NCBI GenBank assembly: GCA_014529385.2
Contig: CM043967.1
Location: 5,779,001-5,843,000, forward strand
Source of the DNA: Adiantum capillus-veneris
Lineage: Eukaryota > Streptophyta > Polypodiopsida > Polypodiales > Pteridaceae
Length of the DNA stretch: 64,000 nt
Direction of reading: 5' to 3'
The position numbers and the translations under genes were made by a program. Every line of letters begins with the position of its first letter. Position 1 is the first letter of the stretch. Positions 12,559-23,697 of this stretch are shown here, in pieces. The notes below the pieces were generated by a model. It saw nothing but the letters and a program-made list of their open reading frames with translations, did no database searches and was not told where the DNA came from.

Positions 12559-14252
12559 TCATACTTCTCTAGTGAACGCCTGCATCTGTTTAAGCATTGC
12601 ATGCGTCTCAGAATCTGGCTGAAAGCCATCATTAGACATGCGCTGTACAAAATCCTTTGCAAGTCTATTAGAATTCAAATATGCCTTTAACAATGTATTG
12701 TACACTAACGTACTCCTGTAGGGACCTGCCGATGTGAAAGTCTCAAAAATGTGTTCAGCAAGCTCAACATCACCCTGCTCTCCCACATAATGAAGCACAA
12801 GTAGAAGTGAGACAGACCACGGTCTGGAATGGTCATAGGTCAAGCTCTCTCTTGAAGTTTTCAAATACTCTAGGGCCTTCTCAACTTGACCAACTTTGAG
12901 ATACCCAGCTATTAAATGCCTGTATGTTACGGTACTCGGTCTCAATCGTTCCTTTGTGATGCGCAACATGAGCTCTTCTGCTGCCTCCATCCTACCATGC
13001 CTAGCATACACATCCAGCAATGCATTAAAAATTCTTGCTACTAATCTCCCCCTCTTTCTTTCAGCCTTGATAGCAAGATCCTCAGCTTCCTGGATCAAGC
13101 CAAGCTTTCCCAACGACTCAATCATCACACCATAAGTTCGAGCTGAGAGCTTACTTGAACTCTGTATGCGGCTCCAAAGCATTTTCAATTCCTTCTCCTT
13201 ACCATGATCTGCATATACTGCAAGCATAAGATCATTTGCTAGTAAATGCTCTTGAGGGCTGCGATTCATCATCTCCTCTGTTAAGCGCAAGGCTTCTTCT
13301 TCCATCCCAGTACCCATGTAGGCTTTGATGACCATAGAGCATGTGAAGCTGTCAGGAGTTACACCTGTATCTTTCATGACATTGTACAAACTCAGCACCT
13401 TCTCTTTATCGCCTTGCTTCAGCGTTAAACTTATGAGGATGTTGTATGTCCTTGTGTCAGGCAAAATTTTGGCTTCAGTCATTTCTTGCATTAACTTAAA
13501 TGCTTTGTCAAATTGCCCCTGGTGACCATACAGTGAGAGGAGATGACTAAACGGTAGTGCCGAAACAGGATGCCCTGAAAGACAGAGCTTTTGAAGAGTC
13601 TTTTCAGCCTCAGCTACTAGTCCCCTTGCAATGTAGCACGACATAAGCTGGTTGTATACCCGCTCAGTTGCACAGTTTTCTGGAACTTCTGCAAAGCATC
13701 TCTCAACATCCTCAATACTTCCAACTTGCCCAGTGAAGTAAAGCCTGTACATGTGATCCATATCATCCATGTCGAAAAGCTTCTTGCTCCAAACAAAATT
13801 GGCAACCTGTCCGTACATGCTCACTCTCAGCCACTCCAAGGAACAAAGACATTCACAGAAAATAAATGACTCACCTCCAGAGCCTGCTTGTATCTGCGAT
13901 GGCGCTTCAGATTCGTAAGGGCCACAATAGCAGCATTTTTCGGCAGGCCGTTTCCCTCGTCCATCCATTGCTGGAGCAAAGGAGTGACACTCTCATCGTC
14001 ACCAAGACGAATGAGCTGGCGACTAAGTCTGCCATTTTGGCCAGCTACGCTACTCACCTCATCCTTAACCTCTGCCTCTGCCCCTTCTTCAAATGGTTCC
14101 TCCCATGCAAACGTGTACTTGCTATGGCTGTCACCGCTTATGTTGTCAAGCACAGAATAAGATGCACGAGAAAGCAGAGTTTCGGGCACAGCCAACGCTG
14201 CCCTGCGCTCCAGGAAGACTCTTGTCCTTGCAAGCAGCCTACACTCATGCAT
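12559..14252 (-). CDS. P-class pentatricopeptide repeat protein, likely organellar
   Basis: Predicted 550-residue RNA-binding protein from two exons, 14252-13875 and 13833-12559, joined in phase 0 across a 41 bp GT-AG intron. PPR proteins bind organellar RNA in a base-specific way and act in its stability, splicing or translation. The N-terminus is rich in Arg, Ala, Leu and Ser with few acids (LLARTRVFLERRAALAV), as in mitochondrial or plastid presequences. Residues of about 75-130 contain VTPLLQQWMDEGN and LKRHRRYKQALE, a signature of the plant PPR subfamily that includes short P-class proteins of about 500 residues. Some nine or ten 35-residue P-type repeats follow, without E or DYW editing domains. 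A consensus donor GTAAGT at 14308-14303 lies just after another ATG at 14318, so a spliced alternative start is possible. The reading frame is otherwise intact; this is the best-preserved host gene in the window. Confidence 0.8.
13834..13874 (-). other. Putative 41 bp intron in the PPR gene
   Basis: On the minus strand CTGGAG is followed by the strong donor GTGAGT, and the segment ends in a pyrimidine-rich run and TTGGAG before TGGCTGAGA. Removing exactly these 41 bases joins two frames that both carry PPR-type sequence. Forty-one bases is below the usual lower limit for plant spliceosomal introns (about 60-70), so a frameshifting insertion or a sequencing error is the alternative. Confidence 0.5.
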
Positions 14253-14319
14253 TCATCGGCATCAGACCCACAACGAGACATGAGAGAGCGACGAAAGCTT
14301 AAACTTACCCGCCACCATT

Positions 14320-15282
14320 CCGCAGGCCCCTTCTGATTAGCAGCATCGAAGTGTTTCCCTCCGGACAATACCTAAACTACGATCACCCTTCAACCTTCAT
14401 AGCGGGAACTTCGGAAGATCAAAGTCGGAAGGGTAAGGGAGCCATGAGCTGGGAGTCCTCAGGCCTAAGCGACATGGGTGGGAGAGTGGGATTTACGGTG
14501 GGATGATTGTGGGTCGTAGATCTAGGATGCGGTGCCCCAAATTATTTTCTGTAATTTAGAGTACGTTCGAATACAAAAAGTAATTTAGGGTACTCGCATT
14601 TCGAAAGTAATGTAGGGTATCCCATTTTGTAGTCGTGGGGTTTGACCTCACCCATGAAAAGCACATGTCCTAACCACTTCGTCTTGTGTGTGCTTTTGAA
14701 AAATGTGGGTCCTAATTTACTTAAAACACGTGTACAAGGTGGCGACACCCAAGATCTACAGTTCACAATCACCTCACTGTAGATCCCACCCTCCCATGCC
14801 CGTGTCACTTAGTCCTGAGGGGAGCTGAGGAGAGTATTCGGAGGGGTTTGAACTTACATCCTTCCTTTTGACAGATGAATTGTGGTATCCTTTAGTGACA
14901 ACACCTCAGACAAAATCTTTAACATCTTTGGGACTCCATGTGCACTTTTACTAGTGCGCTTTTGAATGAAGACAGCTTAAATAAGTATGGCCAAGCATTA
15001 GCAAATTCCTCCCATAAATACCAAATTGTATGGGACTATGCCATCCCTCTTTTTCTAATAAGCGCTTCTAGTTAAATTGCTAGTCATATCTCCTCGGCAA
15101 CTACCATGTTCAACGATCTTTGGCCATTTGCACCAATAACGAGAAGAATAGGACCAATACACCAAAGGCAAGTGAGGTTTGTGGATTTTCCATAATGGAT
15201 AAAGAAGTATGATAGAAATGGAGATATCCATATCCACTTGGCCACATTTAGATAGTTTCTCATAGCTGAGAAAGTCGATGAC
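14320..15282. other. PPR upstream region and unassigned spacer
   Basis: The first 200 bases are GC-richer and should hold the promoter and 5' untranslated region of the minus-strand PPR gene; no clear TATA box was seen. The remainder to 15282 has no supported gene. Confidence 0.3.
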
Positions 15283-17679
15283 TGTTGACGGGCGAGCGTC
15301 AACGACATGCATTATGCTTCCATTGGTGTGTACACATATGTGTATGCATATATTTTTTGTATTTACGGGCTCCACAGTGGGTTCCAAGTTGCACATTGAT
15401 GATTAGATGAGCCTAGATACCTGCAGCATGTTATACATTTTTTGGCCGGCCGTTCATTTTTAAAAGCCCTTGTATATAAGTCAATTCACAAGATGTGAAA
15501 GGGCATTCTTAGAGAGGAGAGTGTGAGGGAGTGTGGAGAAGAAGAAGAGGAGTGGCTATGGAGCTTGGATCTTCCACATCATATGTAGTAGTCATTGGGA
15601 TTAATGGAAGCTAAGATCTCTCTACTTTCTCTTGTCTTTCAAGTTTATGTGTGTAAATGGTGTATGATTAGTGTTAATCTTCTCTTCTCTCTCAAGTTTT
15701 CCCTCTTGTTTGAGCATTCTTGCTTCACACGTGTGCTAGATTAGAGTGTGTATGTACGTGGGCTGCATACATTTGTAACATTTAATGGCCTAATAACTTG
15801 TGTGTAGCGGAAATGAGCATGAACATAGTGGGCATTTCATTAGAATAGATTCCTAATGAGAATTACAAGAGTGCTTGGGTGGAGAGAGCAACAAAAATCA
15901 TAACACCTAGTTAGATAGCATCAACAATACTTTCAAAAGAGAGAGAAATTAAGCTAATGACAACATTTGAGGACCGGATTTGCATGGAGCCAGTCCCCCC
16001 TCCAAAAGGCTTTGTATTATGGTTTCTCCCATCAAGAGAGACATTGTACAATACAATTCTTTGTGTTTCTTCAAGACTAGCTAGTGCAATGAAGATGAAA
16101 GCTTCATGCACTAAGCAAACACTTAGCAAACACAACTTGAATTATTCCCATTCTCAGACCCAAGACCTCACACACCTTCGAAGATGGTGAGAGCTAGCAG
16201 GGTATGAGAGTAGATTGAGAGGAAGAAGGAGTATCTTACAAGAAAGATGTACATCTCCTCACATAATCACTCATATTAGCATAGCTTTAGCTTAGTAATT
16301 AGCTTGGTAGAGGAGATGAGCATGCATTGAAGCTTGGCTATTGGTTGGATTTGCATCCACAAGCCAAGAGTGTGTCGTTGTAGGCTTCTATCTCACAAGC
16401 TTGGAGTAGGTGATGAGCTCTCCATTAAAGCTTGGGAAGAGATAGTCTTCTCTTTCTTCACACATGAGATTGTGTGAGTGTGTGTGTGATAATGCCTTGC
16501 AAAAATCAGCCCCCTCTCTCTCTCTCTTGGGCGAGCCCCCTTGCTATTTAATCTTGCAGGCTCCCTATTGGACAATGCCAAGCTCAGCCAATGGCTATTA
16601 AGCAGCATAAGTGATAGCCTTATGACATGTGTCCCCCTTTCCCCTTTTGTGAGAGCTTAATCAATTAAACTTAATTGATTTAAATGAATTAAATCCCCAT
16701 TGGACCTTTCCCCATTCTGACCAATAGGAATTAAGTAGCCCATTGGGCTGCTCAATTCCTATTGGACCCCTTCACAGGATGTCCAATAATCATCCAAGAG
16801 ACTTAATCTTCATTGGTTCTTTTTATTAAGTGTTTTAAAATTAATTAGGCTAAATTTACTCTAGCCTAATTCTCATTGGTCCACTGCAAGGGTCATCCAA
16901 TAGAAATTGGGCATACCTTGTGGGCATCTGGCCTAGGGAGTTGACATGTGTCCCTCATTCCCTTTGTGTAAAGGGGGCTTGTGTGTGTGTGTGTGGCTTT
17001 CTCTCTCATCCCCTACCTTTAGGGCTCGCCCCCTCATGTGTAGGGATGTGTGTTGACTTTGGAGAGCACACAAAGCATCCAATTCCCCCTAAGGTTTAAC
17101 CCTTTGGACACAACCTTTGAATTTTGGAACCTTAGCATTTTGGAAGTCTTAATGGGCTTAAACTTAGGGTCTTTTTAGCCCATTGTTACACATGGCTCTT
17201 TTGCAGATGGCTCCCCCTTTGGATCCCTATTTTCCCTCCTTTGGATCCCTATTGTGGTCGGTCTGCTAGCTTAACCAATATTCTAGCTTTTTCTCCCCTG
17301 GCACTTCCCCACATTAAATGATCAGTTTAATATGAGAAAATCATTTAGGAGAATTAGATATTGATTATTATGACACATTTCTCTCATTAAGCTTCTTTGT
17401 GTATGCTTAATGTGTGATTAGAGTGTGTGTGCTTGAGATTAGAGCAAAGGGATACACCATTGTCTGCATGATTAGAGAGTTAGAGTGTAGATTGAGAATG
17501 TGTGTGCATATATCTTGCTTCATCGGCTTTCCCTCTTCTCCTCTCTTGCTTTACCCCTCTTCCTAGAGTCCTCATTCCGTCACATTAGGTGCATCTATGC
17601 CTCCATGCACTAGCCGGGTTCCGATCCACCGGATTGACATTATGTCGGTGGGTTGTGCGTTGTGCTATAACCACCAACA
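15283..17679 (+). mobile_element. LTR A of the tRNA-Asp-primed family, split by a nested LTR
   Basis: The LTR begins TGTTGACG and ends CCACCAACA next to a tRNA-Asp-type primer-binding site. It matches, inverted, LTRs B (20001-20795) and C (26790-27578). Removing the nested solo LTR (15774-17375) and its 4 bp duplication leaves about 790 bp, equal to B and C. A TATATAAG box at 15473-15480 and long polypyrimidine runs fit a U3/R promoter region. It is followed by only a partial interior, so this is one end of a broken element. No target duplication was found in its left flank. Confidence 0.8.
15774..17375 (-). mobile_element. Nested solo LTR of the chromovirus family
   Basis: The 1602 bp segment starts TGTAACATTTAATGGCC and ends ATTATGACA, which is the inverse of the LTRs at 33045-34736 and 40446-42134. 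It interrupts LTR A, whose uninterrupted counterpart in LTR C reads straight through the site. CATT flanks both ends (15770-15773 and 17376-17379), giving a 4 bp duplication (5 bp if the terminal A is shared). No interior sequence remains, so it arose by LTR-LTR recombination or is otherwise solo. Confidence 0.88.
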
Positions 17680-17702
17680 TTGGCGCCGTTGCCAATGTTG
17701 GT
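17673..17702 (+). other. Fold-back junction at the primer-binding site of element A
   Basis: The first part of a tRNA-Asp primer-binding site, TGGCGCCGTTGCC (17681-17693), is followed not by GGGGA but by AATGTTGG. The result is a perfect 12 bp stem (ACCAACATTGGC and its complement) with a 6-base loop. Compared with the same region beside LTR C, roughly 45 bp of leader is missing at this point. Confidence 0.8.
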
Positions 17703-19385
17703 AATTTTCATTAGGATTAGGTATTGGTGATGGTGAATAGTTGATTTGTGATGAGCTTTTGTTAAAAAAGTTGTGTGTAATTTTCATGTTTTCTCTTCAT
17801 TTTCACTAATTGATCACTAATTTACTACTAATTCGCTAACAATTGGAGTGTTTTACATGTTTATGTGCGTAATTAGAGGCTTGTGCATCACTCTTACGGG
17901 TTGAAATTTCATCAATTTTGCATGATTTGAGTGATTAGAAAGTGTGTAATTATGTGTGATTTATGTTAATTTTGATGTCTAATTACTCACTAATCTTGTG
18001 TGTTTTTGGTGCTACACATGAATGAATCTCTAATTAGATGTTTTGCCTTCATGATTATGTGTTTGATTTGAAGAAAAATGATGCTACACATGATGCTTTG
18101 TGATTGGTGCTTGTAGGTGGAGATACGGTGAAGCGGTTGCCTACACACACACATGTGTAATCGTCAATTGGAGTGGAGAAATCGACGCGATTCTTGTTGT
18201 AATGTGAGTGCATTAACCCACTTTAAAATCTGAAATTAAAGTGTAGGTTTGAGAATTGATTAGGTGCACTTAATCGGTGCAAATCTATGTGCACTAGTGT
18301 ATGTCAACGTGAGGGCAAATGTGTACAAATTGGTGCTTGTTTTTTGGCAATTTTGATGCTAATGTGTTTGATGCAAAACCATTGATTGATTATGGTCATT
18401 ATGTTGATATGGTTTATGGTTTTCAATTGTCAATTTTGCACCGAACTGTTGTCCAAATTTCAGTAGAATTGTGTGCGATTAATTGGTGCATTTTAGGCTT
18501 AATTGTGCTTGTGTATACACACATAATTAAACTAATTGCAAGTGACAAATTGGAGTGTTTATGATTGTATTATGATGTTGGATTAGTGGTAAACAAGTGT
18601 ATGCATAGAAATTTTCTAATTGAATCACCAATTGCGCTAATTTTTGGGCCAAAAATGGACAAAAAAGATGTTAAAACGGGTCTTGGTTTGATTGGCAATT
18701 GATGTGTTAAACACACACACACACACACACACAAACATACACCCCTCTTCATTTTTCTTACTTTCTCTCTCTCGGATTCACACACACACACACGTCCAAA
18801 AAAACAAAAAAAAACCTTTTAAAAAAAACTAAAAACTAAAAAAAAAAATCAAAAAATAAAAAAATAATAAAAAACATACACACAAAAACCGCCCCCCTTT
18901 AAATATTCCTTGATTTTCTCTTTGTTTCTTTCACTCACACACACCACACACACACACACAAAAGATGCCCCACTTAAATATTCCTTGACTTTCTCTTTTT
19001 GTCTCTTTCCCTTAATCGCTTCTTGATTTTCTCCTTTTGTCTCTTTGCCCTCTTTCACTCACCCACACAAAAGATCTCCATAAAACACTCCCTTGATTTT
19101 CTCTTTTTGTCTCTTTCTCTCACTCGAATTTACACAAACACACACACGCCCAAAACAGAAAAAAAAAACATTTTTTTTTCTTTCTTTCTTTGCTTCTCAT
19201 ACATATTCCGCACGCATCACACGCCCCACATACTCAACGCTCACACGTATGTACACACAATTAGACACATTTAGAGCAGATATGTCCGAGAGTTAGGTTT
19301 TGTCAGATTTTGCCAGATTTGAGTCCGATTGTACACATAAATCTTGATATAGTGCAGATTGTGATTTTAGTCTACATTCAAAGAG
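17703..19385 (+). mobile_element. Leader of truncated element A
   Basis: Non-coding leader that matches, inverted, 26730-25040 of the element bounded by LTRs B and C. It holds A/T-rich tracts and CA/GT and CTTT-type simple repeats at 18708-19200. No gene is supported. TTTTAG at 19365-19370 just before the gag-like frame could be a splice acceptor. Confidence 0.6.
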
Positions 19386-20015
19386 TTGACGAGGTTTAGA
19401 GGTCTATCACACGCCGAGAGCGCACATATGATGGCCATGACCATTTCGTGCTCTGAGTACACATTGCTCACACTTGTAGGCGAGCACAGAGGCCGGCCCT
19501 TTTACACGGACACATATGGACATTTCTTTGTCCAGTGCCGCGCCTCCTTTGGCTCCACACAGACCCTCCAGGTGGTGCGAGTCCTTCCCGACGACACGCG
19601 GGATGGCACAGTTAGAGATGACTATCGCGCCACGTATGTGGTCGACCATTTGATTAGGCTAGAGGAGATAGAGCTAGTACACGCAGATGATTGCCTTGAG
19701 GCCTTCGACCATCCCGTGCAGATTACATTACAGCGGGTAGGTCCTCGAGTGATCTATATAGATAGTGCTCAGCGCATATATCGATCAGAGTGTCGCACTT
19801 CTAGTAGACGCCTATCCACAGATGTTGTGACACTAGTTGGCGAGCCTAAAGGCAGATGCTACATGAGCACCACAGGCACTGAGCTTTACTTTTTGACTTG
19901 TGGATTGCCGTATGATCCTCGACCGACCCAGCGCCCTACTTTGAGTAAGAGTGCCTCACCTCCTTTCGACACAATGCCACCACCCACATCACTCAGCCAA
20001 TGTTGGTGGTCATAG
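19386..20015 (+). pseudogene. Truncated gag-like protein of element A
   Basis: This open frame (first ATG at 19428) is about 90 percent identical by eye to the first 200 residues of the protein on the opposite strand at 24301-25050. It breaks off after PPPTSL, where the sequence runs into LTR B. It contains the tyrosine/aspartate-rich hairpin-like modules FYTDTYGHFFVQC, VIYIDSAQRIYRSEC and CYMSTTGTELYFLTC. No protease, RT or integrase is attached. It is probably the N-terminal part of a structural (Gag-like) protein, inferred only from its position after LTR, primer-binding site and leader. Confidence 0.6.
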
Positions 20016-20795
20016 CACAGCACACAACCCACCGACATAATGTCAATCCGGTGGATCGGAACCCGGCTAGTGCATGGAGGCATGGATGCACCTAATGTGA
20101 CGGAATAAGGACTCTAGGAAGAGGGGTAAAGCAAGAGAGGAGAAGAGGGAAAGCCGATGAAGCAAGATCTATGCACACAAACTCTCAATCTACACTCTAA
20201 CTCTCTAATTATGCAGACAATGGTGTATCCCTTTGCTCTAATCTCAAGCACACACACTCTAATCACACATTAAGCATACACAAAGAAGCCTAATGAGAGA
20301 AATGTATGCAGCCCACGTACACACACACTCTAATCTAGCACATATGTGAAGCAAGAATGCTCAAACAAGAGGGAAAACTTGACATAGAGAAGAGAATATT
20401 AACACTAATCATACACCATTAACACACATAAGCTTAAAGACAAGAGAAAGTAGAGAGATCTTAGCTTCCATTAATCCCGGTGACTACTACATATGGTGTG
20501 GAAGATCCAAGCTCCATAGCCACTCCTCTTCTTCTTCTTCTCCACACTCCCTCACACACTCCTCTCTAAGAATGCCCTTTTGCATCTTATGAATTGACTT
20601 ATATACAAGGGCTTTTAAAAATGGGCGACCGGCCAAAAAATGTATAACATGCTGCAGGTATTTAGGCTCATCTAATCATCAATGTACAACTTGGAACCCA
20701 CTGTGGAGCCCGTAAATACAAAAAATATATGCATACACATATGTGTACACACCAATGGAAGCATAATGCATGTCGTTGACGCTCGCGCGTCAACA
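20001..20795 (-). repeat. LTR B (3' LTR)
   Basis: 795 bp, starting (minus strand) TGTTGACGC and ending CCACCAACA. A TATATAAG box lies at about 20598-20605. The first bases form a hairpin GTTGACGC-GCGA-GCGTCAAC. By eye it is highly similar to LTRs A and C. Confidence 0.85.
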
Positions 20796-20808
20796 CTCTC
20801 CCCTTCTG
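20796..20808 (-). promoter_or_regulatory. Polypurine tract
   Basis: On the minus strand AGAAGGGGAGAG immediately precedes LTR B. It is the expected primer for plus-strand DNA synthesis in an LTR retrotransposon. Confidence 0.75.
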
Positions 20809-22379
20809 AAGCTTTGTCGTCCCTGACAAAGCCATGTCATGGTAGATGCTTGAGAAAGAATGAGCCTGCAAAAAGAAAAAGGTGGATGAGGTAGCAAGCT
20901 CAAATATATGGTGATAAGGTATAAGGAAAAGGCAAAGTACATGTAGTAATGAGTAAATGCAAAGAATTATGAAATGTTACACTGCCATTAAGGAAATATA
21001 AATTTCACTTGTTGAAATTAATTAATCAAAAGTTTTGGGCTTATGAATGAGTCTATCAATTAGTTAGCTACGACTAAGGGTGAAAACATTTACTCTAGTA
21101 CTAGCTAAGTTAGTAAATTTATCCCAATGCAAGATTCCCCTAATTATGTCTGTCATAGATTAGCTAACTAACTCTTACAACTCGAAACAAAAGCTTGAAT
21201 TTTTTTTACTTGAAGCTCAATGGAAGTCTTTCTCATTTCATTTTTCTTGCTTTTCATTTGTTATTTTTCACATTTTGCAAAATCATTTGACGTGTGTGCT
21301 TATTTGTATACCCAGGGCTTTTTGCTTCTCAAAGAAAAGCACCCACATTGGGAACCTCTAGGGCTCTAGTACCATAGGCAATACATGTGCGTGAAGTACC
21401 AAATCAGCTTTTACACTTGTGGCACTTTTGTTTTTCTTCCATTTCCTTTGTATTTTCACTAGTTTTCTTTATTGTTTGGGTGAGAACGCCTCTCTATGCT
21501 TAAAACACTCCTAAGGTTTCAAACACTCAAATAATTTTACCAACTAGGACTAGTAGTCAAGTAAATGAGTTAACTTAAAGTCACGGCCTCCTAACCTCAA
21601 GGCTCATCAATAAAACTAAACTCTAAGTCAATTAACTAAAGAAAGAACAAGTTTATACATCTTTAATGGAAGATAACAAAACATAATTGAATGCACTTAA
21701 TCAAACCAAGAAGAAGCCACAATCAACAAATACAAATGTACAAAACCATATAGCATAGGAAGGAGTACACCTGTGTATGGGCTCGATGAAGAGGTCGATG
21801 TCATGGAAGCTCCTCGTGTCTGGAGATACATCATGTCTACATGGTCGTCCAATCTCCATGGGCAAGCTAATGTCTGTCTACGTGCTGCATCAAAAGATCA
21901 ACAAAAGCACTGTACCTCCAAGAGGTATGTCAGCAGTAAGATAAAATAACAAAATTAACAGAATAATAAAATAAAACATCTAAGCTAGGGTCTAAAACCT
22001 GGATATCCAGAGGGAAAAAACCCAAAAGGGAAAAAAGTGCCTCTGGTATATGCACATAAATCTAGTGCACATATCAATGTGTACAAATCTCAAATCTCGT
22101 GCAACTAGGAGTCAAGAGAGAGCTCTCACCATGAAGCATGATCTGCAATCTCTTAGCTCGATCTCTAATAGTCAAGGGATGGCTAACACCTAGCTCCATA
22201 TGTAAAGTCTGCTCAACAGCACAAGGAATGGGCATAGGGGGGGCATCAGCCTCTACTCGAATAGTCTGTGGAAGGCTCTTCAGTAGCCAAATTTGCAATG
22301 CTCGCGCTCTCGTAGGGATGTCAGTCTGAGCTCTCCTAGAGTGTCTACGTGTGCATCTAGCTCTAGCACATACTATCTG
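20809..22379 (-). mobile_element. Non-coding 3' interior of the B-C element
   Basis: No coding segment is supported. The stretch is A/T-rich, with a UTR-like character. It lies between the last gag-like frame and the polypurine tract, where an autonomous element would carry pol. Confidence 0.45.
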
Positions 22380-22835
22380 CTATGAAGGTACCGACCTCTC
22401 TAGGGGTAGTCTCATCTCTCGACATCTGGCTCGTGGAGGTCTTGCTCTAGGGTATGATCTTGTATGCGCTGGGTGTGCTACCGCTCGTGGCCTAGGTACC
22501 CAAACATGTCTTTGTCCCTCAAATGTGAGCCAACCATGTGAAAGTCCATCGTCGGTCATATGGCTCTTTAGAAATATGATCGTGTCATCACAAGGTAAAA
22601 ATCTAGCATGTATCTCGTCATGGGGAACAAATACCTGTTGGGTTGTCCTGGAAGCTCTACGTGGAGAGCTACGTGCCTGATCTATCGTGTATCGCTCCTC
22701 AGTGGAACTACTCATCGTAGCAGAGCCTCTGCCTAGAGAAGGCTCTACACATGGCTGAGATGCCTGTGTACGTGGTCTCCAAACAAGTCTAGCAGGCTCT
22801 ATCGTATCCCTACATAGGGTGTTAGTAGAGGTCAC
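22380..22835 (-). pseudogene. Gag-like C-terminal frame, fragment
   Basis: This 151-residue minus-strand frame is Arg/Pro/Ser-rich, with a block QQVFVPHDEIHARFLPC and a basic tail. It follows the preceding frame after 24 bases and probably belongs to the same broken polyprotein. No known domain was recognised; the basic tail could bind nucleic acid, but that is inference. Confidence 0.4.
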
Positions 22836-22859
22836 TCTAGTCCGTGTACGTCCATGTAT

Positions 22860-23456
22860 CTATGGTGTAACCTCTATCTCTGTGGTGTCAGTGATGTGGT
22901 CTCTAGGAACCTGATCTAGAAAAGTACGGGTCGTGGCTGGTCTCCACTCAATCGGGTGATCTGATCGTGACTCGACACTCGTAGATGGCACTAGGGCAAC
23001 ATCTATATGTGGTGGCTTCTCTCTCTTTGACTCACCGGCTATGACAACACTATGCAAGCTAAAAGAGTGGGATAGTGAATGTGTCGGCTCTGCATCTTCT
23101 CTCATAGGGGGATCTACTCTCGTAGATGGCTCTAGCTCGACAGCTATCTCTAAGGGCCTCTGTGAGGTCGGTAGATCTAAACAAGGATGCTCAAGGGCAA
23201 CTAGAATCTGTGGAGTGGTCTCATCTATAACAAAGCCATCGGAGTCACTCACTCTAAGACTCTGTGAGATCTCTCGTTGTGTGCTGGAAGGTTCGTGGAT
23301 AAGTGTGGTAGGTGGTGTAGGCTCCCTAACAATACTCTGACTAGGCTCTAGTCTCAGCGGCTCTACCTGTGGTAGGCTAGGTGCTGGAGCTATCTCTCGT
23401 GGCACACTATCATCCTCATCTGGCATCTCCCAAGGTGGTAGAATACGACGTGACAA
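22860..23456 (-). pseudogene. Pro/Ser/Glu-rich frame of the B-C element
   Basis: The 198-residue minus-strand frame is rich in Pro, Ser, Thr and Glu and contains repeated EPS/EPT words. It looks intrinsically disordered. It sits in a different frame from 23698-25050, so at least one frameshift separates them. It is probably a linker region of the Gag-like polyprotein. Confidence 0.4.
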
Positions 23457-23697
23457 AAGAAGCCTAGGAGGTGATCTCTCTAGTGGTGTCTCTCGAGGAC
23501 TCGGAGCTCTCGGTAGCTGTGGAGCTAGCGTGGTCGTCGTGGGTAAACATAAATCATCATGTCTAAGTCAAGGGTAGTAGGGTAGACCTATAGTCAAAAC
23601 ATATACTGCATGATCGGCATCCCTATAAACTCACTCACGTGGATCTCCTATCAAATATGCAGAAGGCGGGCTGAAGGATCTCTGGATCCACCACTCG

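Noticed and set aside
14138-14368. Short upstream exon MSGGKHFDAANQKG joined to the PPR gene
   Set aside because: A good donor exists at 14308, but joining it to the acceptor at 14239 does not enter the PPR frame. Other acceptors could work, so only an alternative start is mentioned.
20668-20894. Open frames beginning MYNLEPTVEPVNTKN within LTRs
   Set aside because: The text recurs at 15055-15396 and 27465 because it lies inside the three LTR copies; it has no domain and spans the U3 start.
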